From Rhizobiaceae bacterium (lineage in GTDB: Bacteria; Pseudomonadota; Alphaproteobacteria; Rhizobiales; Rhizobiaceae), in NCBI GenBank assembly GCA_017644105.1, contig JAEPMD010000002.1, positions 1 through 64,000 on the forward strand: a stretch of DNA of 64,000 nt, written 5' to 3'. The translations under genes were made by a program, and so were the position numbers. Positions 43,031 to 52,817 of the stretch are shown here, in pieces. Within the stretch, counting starts at the first letter, position 1; each line of letters opens with the position of its first letter. Below the pieces are notes generated by a model. That model ran no database searches, had not been told where the DNA came from, and saw only the letters and a list, made by a program, of their open reading frames with translations.

Positions 43031-45961
43031 ATGAAAAAAGGTGATCATTTATTCCTCGTCGATGGCTCAGGCTATATTTTCCGAGCTTATCATGCCCTTC
43101 CTGCTTTAACGCGCAAATCAGATGGTTTGCCCGTCGGTGCCGTATCTGGATTTTGTAACATGCTTTGGAAGCTTGTGTCTTCCGCGCGAGATGAAAATGA
43201 TGGGGTCACACCCACGCATTTTGCAGTGATTTTCGATCACTCATCCAAGACATTTCGCAATGAATTATATCCTGAATATAAAGCCAATCGCGATGCGCCG
43301 CCGGAAGATTTGCGACCGCAATTTGGTTTGATTCGCCAAGCAACGCGTGCCTTCAATCTGCCTTGCATCGATAAGGAAGGCTTTGAAGCTGATGATATCA
43401 TTGCAACATACGCACGTCAGTGTCGTGAAGCTGGTGCAGATTGTACGATCATTTCATCAGATAAAGATCTAATGCAGCTCGTTGGCGATCAGGTCTTTAT
43501 GCATGACACGATGAAAAATCGTCATATTCGCATCCCCGAAGTCATCGAAAAATGGGGCGTGCCACCTGAAAAAATGATCGATCTGCAGGCTTTGGCGGGT
43601 GATTCGGTCGATAACGTGCCTGGCGTGCCTGGCATTGGGCCAAAAACAGCCGCGCAACTTCTAGAGCAATTTGGTGATCTCGATACGCTGCTTGAGCGTG
43701 CCGGTGAGATCAAACAAAATAAACGTCGCGAAAACCTGATCGAATTTGCTGACAATGCGCGAATTTCACGAGAACTGGTGAAACTGCGCGATGATGTTGA
43801 AATGGACATCGACCTTGATGGATTGTTCTTGGAAGTTCCCGATGGCCCAAAACTCATCAGCTATCTTAAAGCGATGGAATTCACCACTTTAACCAAGCGC
43901 GTGGCTGAAGCCACCGATAGTGATGCAAGCGCGATTGAACCCGCTGAACTGACCATCGAATGGGAAAATGCACGTGGACCGGATCTTGATCGGGCATCAG
44001 ATGGTGATGATGAAAGCGCAGACGGTACTCCCTCTGAGGCAAACGCGCAAAACCTCGTCAATGCGCGGGCGGCAAAACTGGCTGACGCGAAAATTGACCA
44101 CACTTCTTACGAAACAATTCGTGATTTAGCACAATTAGATGCATGGGTCGCTGCCATCCGAGATAAAGGCGTTGTTGCCTTCGATACTGAAACCACATCC
44201 TTGCATGCGATGCAGGCCGAGCTAGTTGGATTTTCGCTGGCCTATTTCGACGGCAAAGATAGCGATTTAAACGTTAAATCCTGTTATGTGCCGTTAACGC
44301 ATAAAAGTGGAAGTGGAGATTTGCTCGGCGGTGGCTTGGTCGAAGATCAGGTTGATTTTGATGAAGCGCTCAAGCGATTAAAAGATGTGCTCGAGGACGC
44401 CTCGATTTTAAAGATCGCGCAAAATCTTAAATATGACATGTTGGTGTTGAACCAGCTCAATATCGATGTGAAATCTTTTGATGACACGATGTTGATCTCT
44501 TATGTTTTAGATGCAGGCGTGGGTAATCATGGCATGGATGCGTTGTCGGACAGGTGGCTCGGACATCAACCTATTCCCTATAAAGAAGTCGCAGGAACAG
44601 GTAAATCTGCCATCACATTTGATATGGTCGATATCGACAAAGCAACGGCCTATGCCGCTGAGGATGCTGATATCACATTGCGCCTTTGGCATGTGCTTAA
44701 ATCGCGTCTGGTTGCAGAGGGTCTGGTCTCAGTTTATGAGCGCCTAGAACGCCCGCTTGTCCCTGTTCTGGTCAATATGGAAGCGCGCGGCATCTCTGTT
44801 GATCGACAGATCCTATCGCGTTTGTCGGGCGAACTAGCGCAAGGCGCAGCCGGGCTTGAGGCTGCAATTTATGAACTAGCAGGCGAGAATTTCAATGTGG
44901 GATCCCCAAAGCAATTGGGCGAAATTCTCTTTGGCAAAATGGCGCTTCCAGGCGGGACAAAAACCAAATCAGGTCAATGGTCGACATCAGCTCAAAAGCT
45001 AGAAGATTTGGCGGCAGAAGGCCATGAATTGCCGCGCAAGATTGTTGATTGGCGACAATTAAGCAAGCTCAAATCAACCTATACCGATGCTTTGCCAAAT
45101 CATATCCATCCGCAAACAAAACGCGTTCACACCTCTTACGCAATGGCTTCGACCACGACAGGACGATTGTCATCAAACGATCCAAACCTGCAGAATATTC
45201 CGGTTCGCACGGCCGAGGGTCGCAAGATCAGAACAGCCTTTGTGCCAGAAGCTGGCAATACGCTCATTTCAGCAGATTATAGCCAGATTGAATTGCGGGT
45301 CTTAGCCCATGTCGCAGATATTGATGCGCTCAAAAAGGCCTTTGCTGATGGGATTGATATACACGCCATGACGGCATCCGAAATGTTTGGTGTTCCTGTG
45401 GAAGGCATGCCAAGCGAAATTCGCCGCAATGCGAAAGCCATCAACTTTGGAATTATTTATGGCATTTCCGGCTTTGGTCTTGCCAATCAATTGGGCATTT
45501 CGCGGTCGGAAGCCAGCGATTATATCAAGACCTATTTCGAGCGTTTTCCGGGCATTAAAGACTATATGGAAAACACCAAAGCTTTAGCGCGTGATCAGGG
45601 TTATGTGGAAACCATTTTTGGCCGCCGCATAAATTATCCTGACATTAAATCATCCAACCATCAGGTGCGCGCCTTTAACGAACGCGCCGCAATTAATGCG
45701 CCAATTCAGGGTTCTGCTGCAGATATTATTCGCCGTGCCATGGTGCGAATGGATGATGCGTTGGCTTCAGCTAATCTTGGGGCCAAAATGCTGCTGCAAG
45801 TGCATGATGAATTGATCTTTGAAACCGCGGAATCAGAAGCGGATGCTACGATTGAGGTGGTCAAAGATATCATGGAAAATGCGGCCATGCCGGCTTTGTC
45901 CATGTCTGTTCCTTTGCAGGTTGATGCGCGCGCGGCTGATAATTGGGATGAAGCGCATTAG
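43031..45961 (+). CDS. polA: DNA polymerase I
   Basis: 976-residue repair and Okazaki-processing polymerase with three domains: the 5'-3' exonuclease (LFLVDGSGYIFRAYHAL, YKANRDAPPEDLR, DNVPGVPGIGPKTA; about 1-300), a 3'-5' exonuclease with intact first metal motif VAFDTETTSLH, and the polymerase domain (TTGRLSSNDPNLQNIPVR, SADYSQIELRVLAHV, RNAKAINFGIIYGISGFGL, LQVHDELIFE). The Asp/Glu proofreading residues look present, unlike in some Gram-positive homologues. The ATG at 43031 is preferred to the TTG two codons earlier. Confidence 0.97.
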   Translation: MKKGDHLFLVDGSGYIFRAYHALPALTRKSDGLPVGAVSGFCNMLWKLVSSARDENDGVTPTHFAVIFDHSSKTFRNELYPEYKANRDAPPEDLRPQFGLIRQATRAFNLPCIDKEGFEADDIIATYARQCREAGADCTIISSDKDLMQLVGDQVFMHDTMKNRHIRIPEVIEKWGVPPEKMIDLQALAGDSVDNVPGVPGIGPKTAAQLLEQFGDLDTLLERAGEIKQNKRRENLIEFADNARISRELVKLRDDVEMDIDLDGLFLEVPDGPKLISYLKAMEFTTLTKRVAEATDSDASAIEPAELTIEWENARGPDLDRASDGDDESADGTPSEANAQNLVNARAAKLADAKIDHTSYETIRDLAQLDAWVAAIRDKGVVAFDTETTSLHAMQAELVGFSLAYFDGKDSDLNVKSCYVPLTHKSGSGDLLGGGLVEDQVDFDEALKRLKDVLEDASILKIAQNLKYDMLVLNQLNIDVKSFDDTMLISYVLDAGVGNHGMDALSDRWLGHQPIPYKEVAGTGKSAITFDMVDIDKATAYAAEDADITLRLWHVLKSRLVAEGLVSVYERLERPLVPVLVNMEARGISVDRQILSRLSGELAQGAAGLEAAIYELAGENFNVGSPKQLGEILFGKMALPGGTKTKSGQWSTSAQKLEDLAAEGHELPRKIVDWRQLSKLKSTYTDALPNHIHPQTKRVHTSYAMASTTTGRLSSNDPNLQNIPVRTAEGRKIRTAFVPEAGNTLISADYSQIELRVLAHVADIDALKKAFADGIDIHAMTASEMFGVPVEGMPSEIRRNAKAINFGIIYGISGFGLANQLGISRSEASDYIKTYFERFPGIKDYMENTKALARDQGYVETIFGRRINYPDIKSSNHQVRAFNERAAINAPIQGSAADIIRRAMVRMDDALASANLGAKMLLQVHDELIFETAESEADATIEVVKDIMENAAMPALSMSVPLQVDARAADNWDEAH

Positions 45962-45985
45962 AGCATGGCTTGATTGGAAAATTCC

Positions 45986-48463
45986 ATGCCAGATGACATT
46001 CGCCAGTTCCCAATTTCAGATGTTTTAGACGACATTAAAGACGCACTCATATCGTCGAATAATGTTATAATTGCTGCACCGCCTGGTGCGGGTAAGACGA
46101 CAATTGTTCCCATACAATTATTGGATAGCCCGTGGATCAATGAGGGAAAAATTATTCTCATTGAACCGCGGAGATTGGCTGCACGCGCTGCTGCTCGGCG
46201 TATGGCGCAGATGCTGGGTGAAGAGCTCGGGCAAACGGTTGGCTATCGTATGCGCCTTGATAATCGCGTGAGTAAACACACCAAAATTGAAGTGGTGACG
46301 GAGGGCGTCTTTACCCGCATGGTGTTGGATGATCCTGAATTATCGGGCATCTCATGCATTATCTTTGATGAATTTCACGAACGCGCGCTAGAAGCTGATT
46401 TTGGTTTGGTGTTGGCGCTTGACGTTCAATCAGGCTTTCGCGAAGATTTGCGTATCGCGGTGATGTCAGCGACTTTAGACATTGATGAGATCTCGCGCAT
46501 CTTGCCGGATGCAAAAACAATTGTCAGCGAAGGGCGTTCCTATCCCGTTGATATCCGATATCAACCTCGAAAACCACAGTCCAAGATCGAAGACGTGATG
46601 GCCGATGCGGTGCTTGAGACACTTAAAAAAGAGACAGGTTCAATACTGTGCTTTTTGCCCGGGATGGGAGAGATCAAGCGGGTCTTTGACCGTCTTAAAA
46701 ATAAAATCGCAGATGACGTCGATGTTTTCCCACTCTATGGCGCCTTGTCATCATCAGCGCAGGATAAAGCCATCCAACCGGCCGCAGATGACCGGCGCAA
46801 AGTAGTCTTGGCAACATCGATTGCCGAAACATCTATCACCATTGATGGCGTGCGTATCGTGATTGATTCAGGTTTGCAAAGACAGGCATTTTATGAGGCC
46901 GCAACCAGCATCACGCGTCTTGAAACGCAGCGCGCCTCGCAAGCGGCAACCACACAGCGTGCTGGTCGTGCAGGACGAACTGCGCCCGGTATCGCGCTGC
47001 GACTGTGGCAAAAAGAACAACAGTCGGCTTTAGAAGAGTTTTCAGCACCGCAGATCTTAACCAGTGATCTATCCGGCTTTGTAATCGACTGTTTGGCTTG
47101 GGGTGTTTCAAATCCAAAAGATTTGGTTCTCATCACGCCGCCACCACAGAAAACCATTGATGCCGCTTTTGATATCTTACAAAAATTGGGCGCGATTGAC
47201 GACAAACGTCACTTGACCAAACTTGGGCATTCCATGCGCGCATTGGCACTGCCAGTCCGATTGTCAGCCATGGTGATGAAGGCAAGTGAAACAGGCAATG
47301 CATGTCAAGCCGCCAAGCTGGCTGTTCTATTAACGGAGCAAGGGCTGGGCGGCAATATGATCGATCTATCTGAACGGCTCAGACGCTTTGAAAATGAAAA
47401 AGGTCAACGCGCCAATGCTGCGAAAGATCTAGCAAAACGCATGGCGCGCACCGCAGAGAAGCTCTCGCAAAAGACAGAGGACGCTGTTCTTGATATTGAT
47501 GATATTTTGGCCATCGGTTTTCCTGATCGGATTGCCAAACGTCGCGGCAAAATTGGTCAATATACGATGTCAGGTGGACGCGGCGCTGTGCTCGATGAAA
47601 CTGAAAAACTAGCGCAAGAAGATATGCTGGTCATTGCAGATCTCACCGGAAAAGCTCAGGCTCCACGTATTTTATCAGCAGCAAGATTTGACCCTACGGG
47701 TCTGGAGCTTCTCCCCAAGCATCTTATTCGCGAGGTAGAAGAATATCGCTTTGACAAAGAAAGTCTTGGTGTAAAAGGACGGCTCGTTCGGAAATTTGGT
47801 GCGATCTCACTTTCTGAAAAACCCCTACCTAGACCAAAAGGCGAGGCGGCGGTGTCTGCGATCACACATGCCCTCACCCAGCTTGAAGCTGGTTATGCAA
47901 TGTCACTCTTGCCGTTTTCAAAAGCAACTCTGGCTTGGCGAAATCGAGCGGAATTTTATCGTCTGCATGCAAGCCCAAATGATTGGCCAGATATGTCTAA
48001 TATCGGGCTTCTTTCAAGCATCAACGAGTGGTTTGCAAGTTTTCAAACCGACATCAACAGTCTGCATGATGTAAAGTCTCAATCCTTATTTGATGGATTA
48101 AATAGTTTACTGACTTGGGAACAACAAACAGAATTAGATACACATGTGCCGACGCATTTTACGTTTCCCGACGGCAAACGATTAGAGATTAATTACAAGG
48201 AGGATGATGCGTTATTGTCTCTAAGGGTCAATCATCTTTATGGCCAAAACACCCATCCATCGATCATGTCAGGCAAACTACCACTTTTGTTGGAACTCTT
48301 ATCACCAGCGGGGCGCCCGGTGCAGTTAACGCGTGATCTACCCGGATTTTGGCAAGGATCTTGGTCGGATGTCCGTGCTGATATGCGCAGCCGATATCCC
48401 AAACATGATTGGCCAGACGATCCTGCAAATGCTAAACCATTTGCAAAACGTACTAAGCCGTGA
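45986..48463 (+). CDS. hrpB: ATP-dependent RNA helicase-like HrpB
   Basis: 825-residue DExH helicase-like protein. Motif I is AAPPGAGKTTIVP, motif Ia IEPRRLAARAAARR, motif II IFDEFHERAL (DEFH, usual for HrpB), motif III VMSATLD, motif V LATSIAETSITIDGVR and motif VI QRAGRAGRTAPG. The HA2/OB and HrpB_C domains follow, ending with WDxVRADMRSRYPKHDWPDDP-type residues. Its cellular role is poorly known. The ATG at 45986 lies 24 bp past polA. It is followed 13 bp later by the ActS-type kinase gene, an arrangement I recall from rhizobia. Confidence 0.94.
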   Translation: MPDDIRQFPISDVLDDIKDALISSNNVIIAAPPGAGKTTIVPIQLLDSPWINEGKIILIEPRRLAARAAARRMAQMLGEELGQTVGYRMRLDNRVSKHTKIEVVTEGVFTRMVLDDPELSGISCIIFDEFHERALEADFGLVLALDVQSGFREDLRIAVMSATLDIDEISRILPDAKTIVSEGRSYPVDIRYQPRKPQSKIEDVMADAVLETLKKETGSILCFLPGMGEIKRVFDRLKNKIADDVDVFPLYGALSSSAQDKAIQPAADDRRKVVLATSIAETSITIDGVRIVIDSGLQRQAFYEAATSITRLETQRASQAATTQRAGRAGRTAPGIALRLWQKEQQSALEEFSAPQILTSDLSGFVIDCLAWGVSNPKDLVLITPPPQKTIDAAFDILQKLGAIDDKRHLTKLGHSMRALALPVRLSAMVMKASETGNACQAAKLAVLLTEQGLGGNMIDLSERLRRFENEKGQRANAAKDLAKRMARTAEKLSQKTEDAVLDIDDILAIGFPDRIAKRRGKIGQYTMSGGRGAVLDETEKLAQEDMLVIADLTGKAQAPRILSAARFDPTGLELLPKHLIREVEEYRFDKESLGVKGRLVRKFGAISLSEKPLPRPKGEAAVSAITHALTQLEAGYAMSLLPFSKATLAWRNRAEFYRLHASPNDWPDMSNIGLLSSINEWFASFQTDINSLHDVKSQSLFDGLNSLLTWEQQTELDTHVPTHFTFPDGKRLEINYKEDDALLSLRVNHLYGQNTHPSIMSGKLPLLLELLSPAGRPVQLTRDLPGFWQGSWSDVRADMRSRYPKHDWPDDPANAKPFAKRTKP

Positions 48464-48476
48464 GTGAAATATTCAA

Positions 48477-49799
48477 ATGAATATAAGCATGACAGACCCC
48501 GAAGAATTTGCGCTTGATGAACTGGCAAAATCGCGATTGCTGCGGTTGCAGACTTTGATCCGATTGCGCTGGCTGGCTGTTGCCGGGCAAACACTGTCGA
48601 TTTTGTTGGTCGAGTTTTACCTCGAATTTCCTTTGCCGATTTTATATTGTTTGGCATTGGTCGCGGTTTCTGCGCTGCTTAATCTTTATCTCACTGCGCG
48701 TCACCCAACCTCGCGACGACTATCCTCAAAGGCAGCAATGTATGTACTTGGTTTTGATATTCTTCAACTGGCTGGATTGTTATATATGACAGGTGGTTTA
48801 GCGAACCCGTTTTCGGTTCTGTTTTGTGTGCCGGTGATTATTTCTGCAGGTACATTACCTGCCAAACGAACGATATTGCTCGGCGCTGTCACATTCATCT
48901 GTGTCACATTGTTGGGTTTCTTGTCGTTCCCATTACCGTGGTATGAGGGCGTTGATCTTGATATCCCGCCTGTTTTTCTCATCGGAGTTTGGATTGCGAT
49001 CCTCTCAACAACAGCATTTGCCGCCTTTTATGCCTATCGCGTGTCAGCAGAAGCCAATGATCTTGCTAACGCTCTAACAGCAACCGAACTTGCGCTGCAG
49101 CGCGAACAGCATTTATCAGCTATTGATGGATTAGCCGCTGCAGCCGCGCATGAACTGGGGACGCCATTGGCGACGATCTCAGTGGTGGCTAAAGAAATGC
49201 AACATGCATTGGGTGATGATGATGCGTTTCGTGAGGATGTGCAATTGCTCCGCAGTCAAAGCGAAAGATGCCGAGATATCCTAAAACGCTTGACCACTTT
49301 GTCCGCAGAAGATGAAGCACATATGCGCCGCCTGCCACTGAGCTCTCTGATTGAGGAGGTTGTCGCGCCGCATCGCGAATTTGGCATCGACATTCAAGAT
49401 GTCATTGATGCTGAAACGGACAACGAACCCATCGGGCGTCGAAATCCGGGTATATTGTTCGGTCTGGGAAATCTGATGGAAAATGCGGTCGATTTTGCCG
49501 ACAAATCTGTTGAATTCAGAGCGCATTATGATGCGGATGTGATCACCATGATGATATCGGATGATGGCCCGGGTTATAGCCAAAGCATTATCCAGCAAAT
49601 TGGCGAACCTTATATGAAACAGCGTACCGGAACTGAGCTTGATAAGGCGGGCGGTTTGGGACTTGGATTGTTTATTGCAAAAACATTGCTTGAGCGATCA
49701 GGTGCAACATTGCAATTTAGCAACAAGCCTTACCCAAAATCAGGTGCGATTGTTTCAATCAGCTGGCCACGCTCAGCGCTTGATGTGTTTCAACAATAG
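48477..49799 (+). CDS. actS: RegB/ActS/PrrB-type redox sensor histidine kinase
   Basis: 440-residue membrane kinase. About six helices in residues 30-190 contain GGLANPF at 106-112, the quinone-binding heptad GGxxNPF of RegB. The phosphorylated His is H225 in AAAHELGTPLATI, and the redox-active Cys of the family is C265 in SERCRDIL; both numbers equal those of Rhodobacter capsulatus RegB as I recall them. An HATPase_c domain follows (GNLMENAVDFA, SDDGPGY, GGLGLGLFIAKTLLERSG). It should phosphorylate ActR, but the actR-type gene is at 3177-3719, not downstream; a convergent MATE gene lies there instead. Confidence 0.93.
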   Translation: MNISMTDPEEFALDELAKSRLLRLQTLIRLRWLAVAGQTLSILLVEFYLEFPLPILYCLALVAVSALLNLYLTARHPTSRRLSSKAAMYVLGFDILQLAGLLYMTGGLANPFSVLFCVPVIISAGTLPAKRTILLGAVTFICVTLLGFLSFPLPWYEGVDLDIPPVFLIGVWIAILSTTAFAAFYAYRVSAEANDLANALTATELALQREQHLSAIDGLAAAAAHELGTPLATISVVAKEMQHALGDDDAFREDVQLLRSQSERCRDILKRLTTLSAEDEAHMRRLPLSSLIEEVVAPHREFGIDIQDVIDAETDNEPIGRRNPGILFGLGNLMENAVDFADKSVEFRAHYDADVITMMISDDGPGYSQSIIQQIGEPYMKQRTGTELDKAGGLGLGLFIAKTLLERSGATLQFSNKPYPKSGAIVSISWPRSALDVFQQ

Positions 49800-49821
49800 C
49801 ATGTTCGGTTAGCCGGCCCGA

Positions 49822-51213
49822 TTAGCCAGCTTCAGTTTGAACCTGAGGTCTTGCATTAATAAGACCACCAATTTGTCGCTTTGCAATCTGTTGAACAACA
49901 ATGGCCGAAACCACCATGCCGGTGATCACGCTTGTGGCAATCCCGAGCCACACACCAAGCGTATCGAACGCGAATATATTGACGAAGATATAGACGAATA
50001 AAGCAACGGCAATGCCTTGTCGGTATATGCCAATTACAAGCGTCCAGATTGGTTTCTTAAAGGCTTGGAGCAGCGAATTAATCGCAAATAATACGAGATA
50101 AACTGGCAGAATAAATCCATCAACGCGCAGATACTGAGCGCCAATGCGGCGGACTTCATCGCTGTCAGTAAAGATCCCGATTAAGAATTCAGCCGCAAGC
50201 CATAACACCGCAGATGCAAAAAGCATCATGATAACGCCAACTTTGCAACAAAAGACAAAGGCTTCACGCACGCGATCATAGTTTTTAGCGCCGAAATTTT
50301 GCGCGGCAATCGGCAAAAGCGCGCCGGTCAAACCAAAAGCGGGCAGCAATAACAATTGCTCAACCCGTAAGGCAACACCGTAAGCAGCAACTGCATCACC
50401 ACCAAAACCTTTGAGATAAAACTGAACAACAAATCCAGAGAACATCATCACAACCATGGTAAAACTTGATGGCAGTGCTTGTGAGGTTATGTCTTTATAA
50501 TTGGGAAGATCCGGGATGAAGCTATGCGTGCTTTCATCATTCATGATGTCAGATTTGAAAACCCTATAGAGAATAAACAGCATCACGCCTGTTTGGCTGA
50601 CCACAGTTGAAAGGGCTAGACCTGTAAAACCAATACCATCTACAAAGCCGGGAATACCGAAAATAAAGAGCGGATTAAGCACAAGGTTGGCAAAAAATGC
50701 TGCGATCTGCGCCCGTTCCATGGAAACCGTGTCACCTTGCGCTTGCAAAACACCATTCGCCCCAAAAGTTAACAAGAACCCCGGTGAAGCCAGCAGCATG
50801 ACGAGGAAATAATCGTTAGCTGCGTCGCGATAAGCACCCGGCTCGGTGATAATGGCGATCAGGTCATCACCAAACAAAAGACCAAGGATTGCGCAGGCAA
50901 GGGAAGCCAGCGCGCCATAGCTGATGCCTTGATAAGCGATGTGCTTGGCATGCTTGTCATCTTTTGCACCGAGCGCATTGCCAACGAGCGCACTCATCGC
51001 CGAGCCAAGCCCAATACCAAGCGCGATCAGAACAAAGAAGACTTGGAATGCAATCGCAAGACCGGCTTGCGCATCAGTAGATAAAAGTCCGGCATAAAAC
51101 ACGTCAACAACATTATAGAGCGTGGTGAACACCATGCCGATGGCGGCCGGTATTGCTATCTTCTTAAAATGTTGAGCGATGGAACCTTCGGTGAGATCAA
51201 AATTTGCAGACAT
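49822..51213 (-). CDS. MATE-family efflux transporter
   Basis: 463-residue polytopic membrane protein with about twelve helices in two MatE repeats. It begins LTEGSIAQHFKKIAIPAAIGMVF and contains YNVVDVFYAGLLSTDAQAGLAIAF and a second-repeat equivalent (AYGVALRVEQLLLLPAFGLTGAL). Such transporters expel cationic drugs or metabolites using Na+ or H+ gradients. Substrate unknown. It is convergent with actS, with a 22-bp gap. Confidence 0.93.
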   Translation of the reverse strand: MSANFDLTEGSIAQHFKKIAIPAAIGMVFTTLYNVVDVFYAGLLSTDAQAGLAIAFQVFFVLIALGIGLGSAMSALVGNALGAKDDKHAKHIAYQGISYGALASLACAILGLLFGDDLIAIITEPGAYRDAANDYFLVMLLASPGFLLTFGANGVLQAQGDTVSMERAQIAAFFANLVLNPLFIFGIPGFVDGIGFTGLALSTVVSQTGVMLFILYRVFKSDIMNDESTHSFIPDLPNYKDITSQALPSSFTMVVMMFSGFVVQFYLKGFGGDAVAAYGVALRVEQLLLLPAFGLTGALLPIAAQNFGAKNYDRVREAFVFCCKVGVIMMLFASAVLWLAAEFLIGIFTDSDEVRRIGAQYLRVDGFILPVYLVLFAINSLLQAFKKPIWTLVIGIYRQGIAVALFVYIFVNIFAFDTLGVWLGIATSVITGMVVSAIVVQQIAKRQIGGLINARPQVQTEAG

Positions 51214-51306
51214 TTATCATCTTTCATTGTCGAGACGCAAAGTTGTGCGCCAATTTTGGGCTTTGGTCAATCGAAACCGTGAAAGACGCAGGGCTTAAAT
51301 GATAGG

Positions 51307-51687
51307 TTATTTTTTTGTTTTTGAAGATTTTTCTTTCTTTGGTGGTTTAGGTGGAAGTTGGGTGACGAAACTCATGGCCAATGAGACAAGGCCCTTTAAT
51401 TGTTCATCATTGCAGGCTTCATCCTCTATTTCGACAAGCCCACCCATTTTCCGACCCGTAAAGGATAAAGGCACGGCTGAGTAGCGATTACAGGCTTCTT
51501 GTTCATTGTCTTTGCCTAAACGGAACATGAAACTGCGCGCGCCTGTGTTTTTGTTGCGCGAGGCACCACCAATCATATGACCTTCATATAAAAAACAAAC
51601 GCCACCCATCATGTTTTTCTCACTCACGCCATCCATAAATCCAAGTTGTTCGCGAAACCGGTTTGTGAGTTCTTCATCATATGCCAT
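51307..51687 (-). CDS. TfoX N-terminal domain protein
   Basis: 126-residue protein with the TfoX/Sxy N-terminal fold (MAYDEELTNRFREQLG, SEKNMMGGVCFLYEGHMIGGA, FMFRLG and FTGRKMGGLVEI) and a Lys/Pro-rich C-terminal tail (PPKPPKKEKSSKTKK). TfoX controls competence in gammaproteobacteria, but stand-alone N-domain proteins in alphaproteobacteria have no known role. It lies 11 bp downstream of the HxlR regulator gene on the same strand, so the two are probably co-transcribed. Confidence 0.88.
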   Translation of the reverse strand: MAYDEELTNRFREQLGFMDGVSEKNMMGGVCFLYEGHMIGGASRNKNTGARSFMFRLGKDNEQEACNRYSAVPLSFTGRKMGGLVEIEDEACNDEQLKGLVSLAMSFVTQLPPKPPKKEKSSKTKK

Positions 51688-51697
51688 GGTCTGATCC

Positions 51698-52138
51698 TTA
51701 ATGAATATTGGTCACTTGCGCATTGGCAAGCGCAATAAGTTGTTCAGTTTCAGCGATGGTTTTGTCAGCGTCCTCTCGATAGGCTGTGATGAACTGCTCA
51801 GGGACTTCTGTGTGTTCATCATGTTTTTCAGCCCAATCGATTATTGAAAGGAAGATTGGAATAAGCTCCAATGCTTTCTGGGTGGGCAGATAATAAATTC
51901 GGGATCGCTTTTTGCTGTCCTGGTGACGGGTTAAAATGCCCGAGGCTTCAAATTTGGATAAGCGATCGGCCAATATATTGGTGGAAATGCCTTCCCCGGC
52001 ATCCAAAAAATCTCCGTAATAGCGTCTGCCTTTGAACAAAACATCTCTCAGGATTACAAAATTCCATCGGTCGGCAAATACCGATGCTGCATAGCGGATG
52101 GGACATCCATTCCAGTTTATTGTTTCTTTTCTCGCCAT
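51698..52138 (-). CDS. HxlR-family winged-helix regulator
   Basis: 146-residue regulator. The HxlR signature is clear: CPIRYAASVFADRWNFVILRDVLFKGRRYYGDF, ISTNILADRLSKFEASGIL and the wing YYLPTQKALELIPIF. The start at 52138 (MARKETINWNGCP) fits the family better than the upstream frame start at 52180. It is divergent from a small membrane protein and co-directional with the TfoX-N gene; repeated TCACTTGCAA motifs in the divergent gap are candidate operators. Confidence 0.92.
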   Translation of the reverse strand: MARKETINWNGCPIRYAASVFADRWNFVILRDVLFKGRRYYGDFLDAGEGISTNILADRLSKFEASGILTRHQDSKKRSRIYYLPTQKALELIPIFLSIIDWAEKHDEHTEVPEQFITAYREDADKTIAETEQLIALANAQVTNIH

Positions 52139-52163
52139 AAGACCATGATAGCGCAAATAAATA

Positions 52164-52224
52164 TCACTTGCAATTAACAAGTATAATAAGATAATTATGA
52201 TTCACTTGCAAAATAAAAGTGAAT
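52164..52224. promoter_or_regulatory. Repeated operator-like motifs in HxlR/membrane-protein gap
   Basis: TCACTTGCAA occurs at 52164-52173 and again at 52202-52211. The first lies in an imperfect dyad (ACTTG at 52166-52170, CAAGT at 52178-52182). The second begins an 8-bp inverted repeat (ATTCACTT at 52200-52207, AAGTGAAT at 52217-52224). The shared divergent position points to autoregulation by the HxlR protein. Confidence 0.55.
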
Positions 52225-52239
52225 TGGGAGGGAATTCAT

Positions 52240-52653
52240 ATGTTCACCAAACGAAACAGCGTGCTTTTCATCAGCTACATTCTCGTTACCTTTATATTGG
52301 CCTATATTTGGCATCTGGTTATCTTTGGGAGCGCCTATGCAGAACTTGGCATTTCTTCCTTACGGCCAGAACCAATTTTTCAATTCGGATTGCTGGCGAT
52401 CATCATTCATGCTGTGGTCTTCACGTATTTCTTCGCTGAATTCTTTGAACCAAAGGCCAATCTTGCGTCGGCGCTAAAATTGTCTCTTGGGCTGGGTGCC
52501 GTGATTACAGCCTATGCAGCTTTGAGCGTTCCGGCAAAATTTGAAATTGAACCTGCGAGCCACTATGTCTGGCTGGAACTGGTATTCGGCGTCATACATT
52601 ATTCTGTCATAGGGGTGCTCTATTATATCGTCAGTAAGCGCCTCATAACATAG
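52240..52653 (+). CDS. Small four-helix membrane protein
   Basis: 137-residue hydrophobic protein with about four membrane helices: VLFISYILVTFILAYIWHLV, a segment around FQFGLLAIIIHAVVFTYFF, LGLGAVITAYAALSV, and LELVFGVIHYSVIGVLYYIV. Family uncertain; the layout recalls DUF1761-like proteins. The ATG at 52240 is chosen for the GGGAGGG about seven bases upstream. Being divergent from an HxlR regulator with shared repeats, it is probably its target. Confidence 0.65.
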   Translation: MFTKRNSVLFISYILVTFILAYIWHLVIFGSAYAELGISSLRPEPIFQFGLLAIIIHAVVFTYFFAEFFEPKANLASALKLSLGLGAVITAYAALSVPAKFEIEPASHYVWLELVFGVIHYSVIGVLYYIVSKRLIT

Positions 52654-52746
52654 TAAGCTCGCTCGGTAATATGGTGCGAAAGAGCATGTTACTTGCAATT
52701 TGATGCAAATCGCTGTAGATAGAGATCAAATCTTGATCTTTCGAAC

Positions 52747-52778
52747 AAGAGTGGGCCCCACCGGACCCGCTCTTTTTT
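52747..52778 (+). terminator. Intrinsic terminator upstream of rimP
   Basis: A 9-bp stem (AAGAGTGGG at 52747-52755, CCCGCTCTT at 52766-52774, one G-U pair) runs into a T-run to 52778. It ends the transcript of the small membrane protein and insulates the rimP operon. Confidence 0.8.
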
Positions 52779-52817
52779 GTTATCTAAGACCAATTAAAAC
52801 TAACGATATGAGCACCA

